Shown here piece after piece: positions 11,590 to 22,712 of a stretch of DNA of 64,000 nucleotides. The stretch's first letter is position 1. Every line of letters begins with the position of its first letter. Origin of the DNA: Histoplasma ohiense (taxonomy: Eukaryota; Ascomycota; Eurotiomycetes; Onygenales; Ajellomycetaceae); NCBI GenBank assembly GCA_017607445.1, contig JAEVHH010000006.1:1054001-1118000 (forward strand), written 5' to 3'. Both the position numbers and the translations under genes were made by a program. The notes below the pieces were generated by a model. It worked only from the letters and a program-made list of their open reading frames with translations, was not told the origin of the DNA and searched no databases.

Positions 11590-11900
11590 GCGAGGTATCA
11601 TTGCTAGATATTATTATTATTATTATTCTTCTTCTTCTTCTTCTTCCGTTATACTCGTATGCAAGCAGCGCTTTTGACGAGTCCTTGTGTGATGTTAAAT
11701 CAGGTAGTAGGTCCGCCCAAAGGTACCTGCTTGGCAAGTTCACATCCCATTATTTTTAGGAGCTGAGAAGTTGACTCTGGATGTAATGATGTGTGTGTTT
11801 CGAACCCACGCGCCTTGGGTCCCCACACCAAGGCGCTACCCCGGTGGCCGTATTACCCATTCGGCTACCGGCGGGGCGATATCATCATCGATACCTAGGT
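11590..11900 (-). mobile_element. tRNA-derived SINE-like element with microsatellite tail
   Basis: Reading the minus strand, TAGCCGAATGG at about 11858-11868 matches a Pol III A box and GGGTTCGAAAC at 11797-11807 matches a B box. Between them is a perfect 9-bp hairpin, GCGCCTTGG with CCAAGGCGC (about 11810-11837). Downstream there is a body of about 150 bases ending in (GAA)n(AAT)n at 11611-11646, as SINE tails often do. It is not a functional tRNA because the stems beyond the central hairpin do not pair properly. Related sequence GAGGTATCATTG at about 11591 and the inverted ATCGATACCT near 11888 may mark the ends. No clear target-site duplication is seen. Confidence 0.45.
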
Positions 11901-12068
11901 GATGTTTATTCTCATAGAGATTGATTGGATATCGAGCAGGTAGGTAGGTAGGTGGAGTGATGACAATGTGAAGAGTGAATAGTAGAAGATAGAATATAGT
12001 GCGCGGTAATGGAAGAATGGAATAATATAGTAGTAGCTAATCGCTAAGAAAGAGAAGGAAGAGAAAAG

Positions 12069-12187
12069 AAGATGTGCGGGATACAATACAGCCATATATA
12101 TATACATAAAAATAGTGGTAGCGAGAACAAATGAGAAAGGTAAGAATAAGCAAAGATATATAAGGAAATAATAGATGAGTGCTGTAA
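12069..12187. repeat. Tandem duplication, left copy
   Basis: About 120 bases, from AGATGTGCGGGATAC to GATGAGTGC, recur at 12474-12603 in the same orientation. The copies share the order of many short blocks such as GATATATAAGGAAATAATA. This copy keeps G at positions where the right copy has A. Confidence 0.6.
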
Positions 12188-12466
12188 CGGGCGTACTACT
12201 GATTAACAGACTAAGCACTATCCTAAATACAGATTACAAATTGATTACGGAAGGAAAGAGAAAAGAGATCAGAAGGAAAGGTTGTATGAAGAGATTCTTA
12301 TAGAGAAGAGATCAGAATAGAAGAATATCAGAAGCTGCACCACAGTGAAGTGCAGAGTGGAAGAGAAAAGAGAGTTACACAGAGAAATCATTTGAGACTA
12401 CACAAGTGCAGAGCAGAATTGTAGTGTAGTGAGAAGAATGTTTTATAGTCTAGTACGCCCGTTACA
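12183..12466. mobile_element. 284-bp element with perfect 16-bp terminal inverted repeats
   Basis: TGTAACGGGCGTACTA (12183-12198) and its exact reverse complement TAGTACGCCCGTTACA (12451-12466) bound a purine-rich interior without coding capacity. It could be a MITE, or a solo LTR since the ends read TG...CA. No obvious target-site duplication flanks it. It sits between the two copies of a 120-bp direct duplication. Confidence 0.55.
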
Positions 12467-12473
12467 GAAAGAA

Positions 12474-12603
12474 AGATGTGCAAAATACATACAATCATAT
12501 ATATACATATATAGAAACAGTGATAGCAAGAATATAGTGAGAAAGATAAGAATAAATGAAGATATATAAGGAAATAATAAACAAGTGCATGAGTGCATTA
12601 CAG
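12474..12603. repeat. Tandem duplication, right copy
   Basis: Second copy of the segment at 12069-12187. Differences are mostly G-to-A and C-to-T: GCGGGATAC against GCAAAATAC, GTGGTAGCGAG against GTGATAGCAAG, AAAGGTAAG against AAAGATAAG. This is consistent with cytosine-deamination decay of repeats such as RIP. Confidence 0.55.
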
Positions 12604-12609
12604 TCTATC

Positions 12610-13799
12610 AATGATAATATTGTTAACTAATATAAAAATGATATTTTTCAGTTTGTAATTACTTTACAGTGATTTCACAGCTTATTCATCATTATATTAA
12701 GATTTACAGTTCAGCAACAGTGTCACCAACTGGCACAGTGGAACAATCATAATCCAGTAGTATAATAAGTCTACTTTTTTCTGATATGGATGGTTTATTG
12801 ATTGCTATAAACTGTCCAGGGCGCTAGTCCGTACTAGGCAGCCCATCTTACCCGTGTCCATCCCCCGTCTCCCATCAAAATTCCAAACGTATTCATCATA
12901 CAAGGTTAGGTTGATACATACTCCTTGGGTAGTAATCCAAAAATCTTTTTATTCGTCACAAAACCATACAATAATGAGGAAAAAGTTTTTTTTTCAACAA
13001 AACATTTTCTGGTTTGTTGAGCAGCACAATCACGTGTTTCCACTAGCCCCAACCAACCCGCACACTAGTACATATTTAGACTAGTAATATATCCAACAGG
13101 CCTAATTAGGTTTAGCACTGGAACTCTAAGAGCCTTGGCTTATATAATTCATGTGACCTTTCCGCATCCGGTAATCTACTCTGTCAAGGCTGAAGCAGCT
13201 TCGTCTATTCTTCGTTTTCTTTTGCTGTTTTCTGATCACTTGTTTTATTGGAGGTTCGATCCGTGGTATACCCAAAAAGGAACAACAGGAAGAACCAAAC
13301 GAAGTATACCTTGGTAAAAGTGACTGCTTAACTCCCGTTGCTTCTGTTTCATTCCCGCCTTGGAGTGGCTGCTAACCGTCGGCCTCGCCAGTTTTCTTTT
13401 CCCCCTTTTCTTCGATCAATCCAGCTCAATCCATTCGACTCGACATACAGCCGAAAGAACTCGATAATTTGATAAAAATATCCCTCTCTCGCTCTCCATA
13501 CCCGCCCCGATCAGCTCCCTGGTCTAGTACCTTAGAAGCTAAGAAGCTGGGAAACTAGAGCTGTGTGTATTATTTGTCATAACTACATGTGACAAGCCGA
13601 CATGACTCCACCTCTTGATTTTGATCCCCGTTCACAAGCTTCCCCTCTCCAGATCCACAATGCTTTGAAAGAGAAGCTAACAAGACAGTTCGCTTTTCTT
13701 TCTTTTCTCCCTTTCCCCTCCGACGAATACGTCCCCTATTCCCTTGGTCAGGGCCCCTTTCAGTGACCCCAACGCATCCAATTGAAGCACCCGCCAGCC
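12610..13799. other. Spacer and YHM2 promoter
   Basis: AT-rich at 12610-13100, then more mixed. A pyrimidine-rich region (about 13480-13750) precedes the YHM2 start and probably contains its core promoter and leader. No other gene is recognised. Confidence 0.45.
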
Positions 13800-15114
13800 A
13801 TGTCTGTTACTCAAATCTCGCCCGCGGCGGGCGCGCCGAAACCACTCGAGAAAAAGCCCATCAAGTTTAGCAATCTGCTACGTGAGTTATCCTCTCGCCT
13901 TGTTACTGTTACCTGTGGAAGAGGACGGAGGTTCATCGCACAGTGGGGCTAGTACGGATTATTAACTCACTGTCTTTATATCTGCAGTTGGTGCTGGTTT
14001 GAATATGTTCGAGTAAGTATTCTCCCCTTCCATTTCTTTCCGTTGGCTATTTTGCTGATGACCTTTCCAGGGTTACCACGTTGGGACAGGTAATCATTTC
14101 CCGACTTTGTCTGCCCCTTGGAAGCTCAGGGATCTGCATTCTAACACCCTGCAGCCTCTGGAAGTGATCAAGACGACCATGGCCGCCAACAGAAGCGATT
14201 CTTTCGCCGGTGCCATGCGTCGGATTTGGGGTCGTGGCGGTGTACTTGGCTGTTAGTTTCCTCGAAACCTACCATCGCCATCATCTACTAAACTCATCTG
14301 GATATATGTAGACTACCAAGGCCTCATTCCATGGGCCTGGATTGAGGCGTCTACTAAAGGCGCAGTCCTCCTCTTTGTCGCATCAGAAGCCGAATTCTAC
14401 GCTAAATCATTCGGAGCCAACGACTTCGTCGGCGGCATCAGCGGCGGCATGGCTGGCGGCATCGCCCAGGCCTACGCCACCATGGGCTTCTGCACATGCA
14501 TGAAAACGGTCGAGATCACCAAACACAAGCTGGCGGCGTCGGGCGTGAAGCCTCCCGGCACCTTTGCGACGTTCATGGATATTTACCGCAAGGAGGGGAT
14601 CAGGGGCATTAACAAGGGGGTTAATGCGGTGGCGATTCGACAGACGACGAATTGGGGCTCGCGGTTTGGATTATCGAGGTTGGCGGAGACGGCGATCAGG
14701 AGGGTTACTGGGAAAGAGGAGAGTGACAAGCTCAGTGGGGTTGAGAAGGTGATTGCGTCAGGGCTTGGTGGTGGGTTGTCGGCGTGGAATCAGCCGATCG
14801 AGGTTATTCGGGTGGAGATGCAGAGTAAGAAGGATGATCCCAACCGGCCCAAAAATTTGACGGTGGGGAAGACGTTGAAGTATATCTATGGCACCAATGG
14901 GCTGAAGGGACTGTATCGTGGCGTTACGCCGCGGATTGGGTTAGGCATTTGGCAGACCATTTGCATGGTTGCCTTGGGTGATATGTACGTGTCGCATACC
15001 CTGTTTTCATTCTTCACTCCCTTTCCCTAGTTTTGATTGATGATATTAACACTACACAGGGCCAAGGAGACCGTCGAGAAACTGACTGGTGAACAAGTCA
15101 CCGCTAAACACTAG
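13800..15114 (+). CDS. YHM2: Mitochondrial citrate/oxoglutarate carrier (Yhm2-type)
   Basis: Six exons: 13800-13881, 13988-14012, 14071-14089, 14155-14251, 14312-14984, 15060-15114, giving 316 residues. It belongs to the mitochondrial carrier family, with three repeats and six expected membrane spans. The first repeat has PLEVIK and the third has PIEVIR, matching the Px[DE]xx[KR] signature. The second repeat has the atypical FCTCMKTVEITK, which is characteristic of the Yhm2 branch. The stretch YYQGLIPWAWIEASTKGA is also typical. In yeast Yhm2 exchanges citrate for oxoglutarate across the inner membrane, supporting cytosolic NADPH, and was also linked to mtDNA maintenance. Micro-exons of 19 and 25 bases make automatic prediction error-prone. 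Its product would move the citrate made by the citrate synthase encoded about 6 kb away. Confidence 0.93.
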
Positions 15115-16385
15115 AAGGTGGGACCATAAATACATGGACGGCGGCTGGCAAAAATCGTGGATTCGTGTGATATCCTGAAAGCCAAGCTCAGCTCACTTTG
15201 ACATCCAACGCGTCTGTATTTTCGCAATATCTTGAGCGTTTGATTATTGTATACACTACTTGTTACCAGCCCGCCTATTTTCCCCACTACAGGGATTACT
15301 CCCACCATTTTAATATTGCCTATTTCTTGCTTTGTTTTTCTGCCTGGAATTAACACCTGTATACTTTTTATTTTTCCAATATCTCTTTTTGCTTCTGTGT
15401 CAATCTCAGGCATGCTAAGTGCAATATGTATTACCCACAATAATGTTATAGATAGAATCGGTTCCTATTTTCATTTCTATCTCCTTGATGATAATGTGCA
15501 TATATATATCACGAGATCCAGGTAGTTTCAAAGTAATTGAATTTTTATTAGGCCACTAGGGCCAAAGAGCTCAGTGACAATCACCACCAGCGCCGTGGTG
15601 GTATAAAGGGTACGAATCACCCAATCCAATCCCCCTAACAATTTTCAGTAACCACCCGAATGAAATTGTTCCATCCACAGATATGATATATTTTCATGGT
15701 ATGAAATTAGCTTCTCTATGTCACATATGTATATCTTTATAGTAGGATGCCGATAAATAACTACACATAAAACCTATTAAGTCTACTTCGTACGCTGCCT
15801 GCTGGACTTCTGACTATGCAGCCCAATTAAACTAAAGTGTCTGTAATGGAAATCTTTATATGTCTATCCTTTTCGTTTATAATTTTCTTTCCCTTTCTCT
15901 TCCCCCCCCTCTCTTGCTGGCGAACTAGCCATCACATACACATATATACATGGACGTTAATCTAATAGCGGGTTGAATTTGGCTGAAATACAATTTACCC
16001 GACAAAGAAATAAAATTTGAGATGGAGGTGTGATGTTGGTGTTGGAAGCTTACACGAAACAAATGGAAAAATTTTTAAGGACAAATCTGCGAATAATAAT
16101 GCAAAAAATAAAATAGAAATAGAAATAAAAATAAATAAAAACTAAAATAAAGGGAGAGTAAGGTCAGGAGTCGGAGCTAGTTCTTTCTAAGTCGAGGTTG
16201 AATGATTCATAATTTTTGGGCCTAGTTCCTTATCGAAGATGGAGCAATTGAAAAGGGAAAGCGGGAGATAAATGTGGGTAGATTTTAGGTTTCACTAGTG
16301 GAACAGGACAGAATAAGGGGAAATTGACAATGGTACATTATATTGGCAATGATAACGGCAATAGAAGCAGAAAAACATCTTGTGT
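15115..16385. other. Convergent 3' region between YHM2 and QCR2
   Basis: AT-rich sequence holding the two 3' UTRs. A short perfect inverted repeat, ACCACCA with TGGTGGT, lies at about 15585-15603, and an AATAAA-rich tract at about 16098-16150. No gene is seen. Confidence 0.45.
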
Positions 16386-18056
16386 CTAGACAGTCAAACC
16401 GATATCTGTAGCGAAGGGAAGAACATGTAGATCGCCGACTGCGGAAACGGAGGCTTTGCCTGAGAGGAGAGATTTGGCAGCCTGTTTTAATATATTAGCT
16501 TTATTCAATTAAGGAAGATCAAAAAACATTGCAGGATTGAAGGGTGAGCCACGGGCGTGACTATACATACGGCGATAACCTGTTGTTCAGTCACCTTCTC
16601 GACGCTCTGACCAATCTCAGATAGCTGAACTATATTGACGCCATGGGCCAATCTGGATCCGACATATTCGAGGCCCACTGAAGAGCTATCCCCAGCCTCT
16701 AATGCGCGGAACTTTGCGAGGGCCGTTGCCTTTTTGATATCTTCACTGCTGACCTTGCCAGCCACTACATTCTGGATAGTCTCGACAACGCTTTTGCTGG
16801 CGGCCGCAACACTGTGTGCTTTTCCAGAGACGGTGACATAGAAGAGACCCGCATCGGAGTACGCAGTATTGGCGGTCGACACGGATACATCAGCGAGTGT
16901 CTCGGTGGCCTTGGCGAGTAGGGAGGATCCAGAGGACCATTTGATGGTGGACTGGCCGCCGAGCAGCGCAGAAAGCACGGAGAGCTCCGGCTTGTAGCTA
17001 GCACCGCTGCCTGAGATACTGGACCCGGGGAATGCAATCACCATGGCATTGCCAGCCTTGCTTGGAATTCTTTCCTCGCCTCCATAGTACTTTGTTGGTA
17101 CACTTGCCTTGAGGCTAAATGGTCCGGTTGTGCTTGATGCGGTGGGGACGTCACGGAAAAACTCGCCAACCCATTTGGACAGATCGGCAGTGTTGGCGCC
17201 GCTTGCGACGACGGCAATGGACGGTTTCGAGTATGCACTCTCAGAAAACGCGGCAATTCCTTCCGCTTCAATATACTTTCCGAAGGGAGAAGAGGCCGAA
17301 GGAACCAAATTCTCTCCAAGACCGTGGTGGAAAGCAACGCTATGTGCGGAGTCTAATGCGTGAGCAGCTGGGTTCGCTACAAGGCCATTCTGGGAGTATT
17401 TGACAAGGTTCATGATGAGCTCATCGAGCTCATGTTCTGGTAAAAAAGACTGTTGTTAGACGACCAGCCTGACAGCGTTCACACCCAAGATTCAAAAAGC
17501 ATTACTTACGTGAGTAATTGGTTTTTGTTATTACGTCTGCAAGAAGCTCTGTATAGTAAGGAAGATCTTTGCTGAGGAATTTGGCGGAAAGGACAACGTT
17601 TTCTCTTGAGTACGTCGCAGCCAATTCCCCACCAAGCAACTCAGACTCTCTGGTGATGCGCAGCGCTGACCGTTTGGACGTAGACTTATCAATTACACGT
17701 GTATGTCATCAGCAATCAAGCCGTATATACTGCCAATTAAAGCCATGAATTTATAACGCGAATGTTAGATGGCTGAGCAATTGACTCACTTTGAACGCAA
17801 ATTTCTCCAGGAGATTGGAGTAGCCGGGGAAGGGTTGGTATCGCGAGCCGGCCTTCGCAACGAGCGACAAAGTGGTGGTAGGTGAGGTAAACTCTCTATT
17901 AGCGATCTTCACGCCAGAAGCCTCAGCAGACTCGAAGTCGAAGCCCTTGGCTGCAGCCGCAGCCATGCTGCGGCGAGAGAAGGGCTGGGGTTGGGCGATA
18001 CATTGGTTTCGGAGACAGCGCCAGGCATTCCGGCCGAGAGCGGACCTCGAAAGCAT
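16386..18056 (-). CDS. QCR2: Ubiquinol-cytochrome c reductase core protein 2
   Basis: Four exons: 18056-17790, 17684-17510, 17436-16571, 16481-16386, giving 467 residues. This is a core subunit of respiratory complex III in the inner mitochondrial membrane. The N-terminus MLSRSALGRNAWRCLRNQ is an Arg-rich presequence. The protein has the M16 peptidase-like fold, but the zinc site HxxEH is replaced in the segment GYSNLLEKFAFK, so it is not catalytic, as expected for Qcr2. The second exon contains KRSALRITRESELLGGEL, typical of the family. An upstream in-frame Met at 18146 exists, but the presequence favours 18056. It shares a 590-base divergent promoter with RPC82. Confidence 0.92.
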
Positions 18057-18260
18057 GATCGCACGCACCTGGGAGCAGAGGAGCGTAATGGGTGAGAAGA
18101 AGGACGGGACAATTGAGGGCAATTGGCGATGTGAAGCGGAATTCACAGCGTTCTCTGTTGAAACTTCGGCGGTTTCGTCGAGATCTCTAATGGATATACG
18201 AAGAGGTTCAAAAAGCGGAAAATGCTGATTAAGCCGGAGGAGCTGATTTAGCGGCTGCTG

Positions 18261-18265
18261 ATTGG
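18261..18265 (-). promoter_or_regulatory. CCAAT box upstream of QCR2
   Basis: ATTGG on the plus strand (CCAAT towards QCR2) lies about 205 bases upstream of the QCR2 start, in a context GCTGATTGGCTTCC typical of Hap/CBF sites. Confidence 0.45.
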
Positions 18266-18401
18266 CTTCCGTGGCGAAGATTTGGCATTCGGGGACCGAG
18301 TTTATCCGATATCATGTGATATTCATAAGGCCTCAGGAATAATTAACCCGAAGAGGAATAGAGCGGACATTTTTCTGCCGAGAAGCATTTTCAACAGTCA
18401 C

Positions 18402-18433
18402 GCACCACCACCACCACCACCACCACCACCACC
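18402..18433. repeat. (CAC)n microsatellite
   Basis: About ten CAC/ACC units in the divergent promoter between QCR2 and RPC82. Confidence 0.9.
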
Positions 18434-18646
18434 TTTAGATATTTAAAAGATATGGTGAGGAAATAGGAAATACATATAGCTCTATCAGTTCATCTTTCGC
18501 CACAAAGATATCGGTCATCCGTGTGTATACCGTCGATTATCTCGTATCAGTTTCGCCTGCACACCCATGAATGTTCAACGGTGACCTTGGGTCTCTTCTA
18601 GAGAAGCCAGCTCTTTCTCTAGAAGGTAGAACGGGCAACACGCATC

Positions 18647-20832
18647 ATGTCTCAAGTGAGCTTCGAACCTTGTACCACCCTGCGGATATGCACTATGTGT
18701 ATGCTGATTGGATTGCTAGTATGCGGCAGAATTGTGCAAGCTGTTGATTACGGACAATTTCGGGGAGCTATATGCTGTATGTTTTTAACTTGCTTTGGAC
18801 AAACTCGACAAGCAAAGTAGCGGGATTCTAACCTGGTCATTCTCGTTCTTCGCCTAGTTGATATTTTCCTATCTGCTATACCATGGCCGCCAACCTCTGC
18901 CTGGCATTGTCCAGAATACACGTCTGTCCCCCCGACAAGTTCGACACGGCCTAGCTGTGCTTATCCAGCAACGGCTCATCTACCACTATACATCGCTGGA
19001 CGATGGTATCGCGTACTATGAAGCTAGCTGGATGACTGCATACAATCTGGTACGGTCAGGCAGGATTTTGCAATTGGTGGAAGAGAGGCTCGGAAAATAT
19101 GTTGCAAAGGTGCTGTCAACAATCCTGTATCATGGCCATGTGAGGATCAGCTATTTGGAAACTCTACCAGAGCTACGACCTCAAGTCTCAAATAAAGCGG
19201 AGAAACTCGCAGCTGCAAATGGTTTAAATGGAATCCATAGCGATGAGGAAGAGGAGGAGGATGCTCACGTTACTGACCAAGGGGAGCAGGAGGAATATGC
19301 ATCTGGAAGGCCGGAAAATAGCGTCGATAGCGATTACGGCAAGCGCTCAGCCTCGCAACTTCACCCTGCCCTACGTTCCCTTGCCGCCTACGGATATATT
19401 ATGCGAGTGCGCGATGCTCATTTTCAGAGCCCGGCAGATCTTGTAGACGACGCCGAAAGGGCTGTCAGTTCTCGATCTGACGTCCGTGGTCTAAAAGGGA
19501 AGAAATTTCAAGAGGCCATCGATGCTGGAGTGGAGACATATATTAAGGAGAAGACGGATGGAACTATTCCCCAAGGGCCACTGGCCGGCGCGCTACCCCG
19601 CGGCATTAAAAGACGCGCAGGACAATCGGCAACGAACTCGTCAAGCAAGAGGGTGAAGCTTGAACATCTGCCGGAGGGCGACGAGGATGCCGACGACGAT
19701 GATTTTTACGGTGATGACTATGTGGATGGTGATAACACCTTAATGGACGTGAGTTACGCATCTCTGGAGGGGCTATTTGTATGACAAGAGCGCTAACATA
19801 GCGCAGCCCAACATGATCATCAGTGTCAACTATCAAAAGTTCGAAGTGGCCTTACGAAATCGACGATTAGCAAGATTGGCTGAACAGTGCACTTCCAGAG
19901 TGACATCTCAGGTCTATGAGGCTCTCCTGGGGAGGATTGAGCTTAAAACTCCCGCGTGCCGGAAACAGCCGGAGCGTGTTCACGAAGGGGAGGAAAACGA
20001 GCAGTACTCCGTTGCCATCCCACTACATACCATTTTGGATGACATAGACCCCGACTTAGACCTCTCAGAGTCTATTGCTGGAGTGGACCCGGCCAACCTT
20101 CTTTCAAACGGACACATGGGTCTCAACGGAGACGGCGATGGTGATGACGACGATGACGAGGGCACTGGTGCGAGTACAGGTATTTGGAATCGCCGCAGGA
20201 ACCGAGTCTACGAACTAGAACAGCACCTCTCCCTCCTCGCCCAGGAACCGAATATCTTCTCCACTCGCAGCATGCAGTCCGGCATGATCACCTGGGCAGT
20301 TGAATTCCGCCACCTCGCCCGCCGCCTCCGCCACCTCGAAATCGAACGCATCATCGAATCTCGTTTCGGTACCATTGCCGTCCGTGTCATCCGCGTCCTC
20401 GCCGCAAAGGGCAAACTGGACGAGAAGCGCCTGCAGGAAATCAGCCTGATGGCGTCCAAGGAACTTCGTCAGGTTCTCGCGCGTATGGAGGCGGCTGGTT
20501 TCGTCGATTTGCAGGAGGTCCCCCGCGATGCGCAGCGGCAACCCTCGCGGACGATGTATCTCTGGTTCTTCGATCCGGATCGCGTTGCGAGGATGGTGCT
20601 GGAAGATACGTACAAGTGCATGTCGCGCTGTCTGCAGCGGATTGGCGTTGAGAGAAATAAGCTGAAGCTCTTCCTGGAGAAGACGGAACGGACGGATGTT
20701 AAGGGAAATGAGGAGAAGTATTTATCGCCGGCTGAGTTGAAGACGTTGAAGGAATGGCGGGATAAAGAGGCTCTGTTACTGGGGGAAGTAGGGAGGTTGG
20801 ATGAGTTGGTTTCTGTTTTGAGAGACTATTGA
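18647..20832 (+). CDS. RPC82: RNA polymerase III subunit RPC82 (RPC3)
   Basis: Four exons: 18647-18655, 18720-18776, 18858-19748, 19807-20832, giving 660 residues. The first exon encodes only Met-Ser-Gln. The protein opens with YAAELCKLLITDNFGELYA, the N-terminal winged helix of RPC82, and continues with GIVQNTRLSPRQVRHGLA. An acidic linker (EEEEEDAHVTDQGEQEE) and a second acidic stretch (GDEDADDDDFYGDDY) are present, and further winged helices lie in the C-terminal half (GMITWAVEFRHLARRLRHLE). It ends in a leucine-rich coiled coil. RPC82 is a Pol III-specific subunit of the RPC82/34/31 subcomplex, needed for initiation at tRNA and 5S genes in the nucleus. Confidence 0.92.
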
Positions 20833-22339
20833 TGTTCTCCTGTTAGTTCCGATTATCTTTCGTTTGGCTGAACCTTCTGGAAATTGTTCCATTCTGGTCT
20901 TCATATCCTTTGCCTTTTTGACATCCTGTATAACGGTTTCTTACCCTTCAATATCTCTTTTGTTGCTACTTCTGGAATACAAGCAAAAAAAAAAAAAAAA
21001 GGATAATCGGGACTAACGCCACAAAAATCCGATGATTCTTCCTGTTTGAATTTGCAAATTTCTCATTGGGATATGTATTCTATTCGATAACCAACTGCTT
21101 TGCAGAGCTATATATCGCTCCCTGGATATCTCTAGTCAAGTGCCAAAGTCTTGAAGTGATTGCGACGCTGCTAGTTGTAAATAAGTATCTTATCACTGAA
21201 CGCACGGATGAGTTTTATGGCAGCAACATGCAGTGAAAATTGAGCACACATGCGCGGTAGAATGATTTGGACAAAGGAAGGAGGAAGAGACCATGCCCAC
21301 ATGGTCCCAGGTCACTGGATGGCTGGACGAACTGCGTTATAATCTGCTTAGCGGAATGGGTCATCAGAGGCAGTGGAGATACGGAAATCAGTGATGAACT
21401 AGAAGCTACGGGTGATGATTACTTCCAAGAGCCACCAACCTCTGCAGCAACAAAAAATATATTGAGATACAAGGCTGAGTGTTGTCGATTACAAGTCGCT
21501 CTTCGAGATTAATCTTTGTGGCACTACAGCCCTTTTGCACCATATAAAAGTCACACTCAAAGATGCTAATACAAGGGCCTTAAAAAAAATTTAAATCCAA
21601 ACAAATTCTAAGCTACAAATTAGAGCTACTTCTATCCCTTTGAAAGTCTCGGGTGAGGAGAAAAGATGTTGCTCCGGGCTCCCGGAGCAGAAAAACTGGT
21701 CGGTTCAAGATGAATAGGGTTGGCACATAAAATGGAACTGGATGCGTCCGCTTTTACTTTAGGAGTAGGAGAGCTGGTATGGCCTAGCACACATGATAGC
21801 TAAAGGTCCACTGTTGTAGGTATGCAAGCAAAGGGCGGGCTCATCTCAGGTATACGGCTCGGTCCCTTCTGGTCGAGCCATAGCTATTTTGTACAAGTCA
21901 AATCTTTGTGGGGAGGGTCTCGTCCTAATTCCAGAGTATCCATCTGTCACCAGAGGGCGGGCGAGTTTCCTGCTTCTGGAGACGACCACGGGAAATCTAC
22001 GCCATGGAAAGTGGGGGATGCCTTTGTTGACGTCGTGCAGAACGAGAACGAATGCGTTTGCAAGCGGTGAGCGTTCCCTGAGGGTCTTGCTGGACGTGGA
22101 AGGATATACATACCAGTATTTATATACAACACTCCCTATATTCCTACTGCGTATATTGGAGATTCTTTCCACAACCAATCAGGAGGCCTTGGTGGCCAAA
22201 CTCGGCTTGGGCGTTACATAATCGCACTAAGCCCACGAACTAACCCAACTAAGTTAGGCAACCAGTTTTCCCTCCAAACCCAAAATTCCGCTCAATCTTC
22301 CAACTTGCTCTGTCTTTTCTCGCCCTCACCACGAACAAT
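20833..22339. other. Spacer downstream of RPC82
   Basis: No gene is supported. It holds an A-run at 20985-21000 and a palindromic hairpin GCTCCGGG-CT-CCCGGAGC at 21671-21688. Open frames on both strands at about 21820-22220 overlap one another and show no domain. Confidence 0.45.
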
Positions 22340-22468
22340 CATGGCAAACCCCGCCGCTTACAGCCTTTCAAGGCTTTTCATCAATCCCTCGATTCGGGCA
22401 CCCGATAGATCCAGTGGAGATGTGACCCTTTTCTATGATAGCCCCAAAGGCGGGGTCCTGTCCAGTTA
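22340..22468 (+). other. Possible small open reading frame upstream of the F-box gene
   Basis: An ATG in good context (ACAATCATGGCAAACC) opens a 42-codon frame (MANPAAYSLSRLFINPS...). It ends 245 bases before the F-box start. It could be an upstream ORF in the leader, a tiny gene, or chance. No domain is recognised. Confidence 0.2.
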
Positions 22469-22712
22469 ATCCATCCCGTTGTGTTGGCGCAGAGGCATTG
22501 TTGCTATTAACGTTGCCCCTGCGTTGCCCCGAACGCTCTCCCCAATTCCCCCATTTTACTGCCAGATATTGCTTTAGAAACTCCAATTAGGATTTCTCCC
22601 TCAATTTATAGAATCAGAAAAACTAGAAACAAAACAAATTTGAAAAAGTAACATTGCTCTCTTTTCTCCAATGTCCCCCTGTTACATGACTAATACGAAG
22701 GCTTGGAGATAG

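Larger units (their letters stand above)
18057..18646. promoter_or_regulatory. Divergent QCR2/RPC82 promoter
   Basis: A 590-base shared upstream region. It contains the CCAAT box at 18261 and a (CAC)n tract at 18402-18433, which divides the region roughly into a QCR2 side and an RPC82 side. Confidence 0.5.

Noticed and set aside
11790..11876. Possible functional tRNA gene
   Set aside because: A and B boxes are present, but the central hairpin is 9 bp and the acceptor and T stems do not pair, so a tRNA-derived repeat fits better.
11895..12218. 107-codon minus-strand hydrophobic frame
   Set aside because: It runs across a purine-rich duplicated repeat and into the TIR element; the Ile/Tyr/Phe richness is compositional.
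21822..22221. Overlapping frames on both strands upstream of the F-box gene
   Set aside because: No domain, mutually overlapping, and no splice or start context to favour one.
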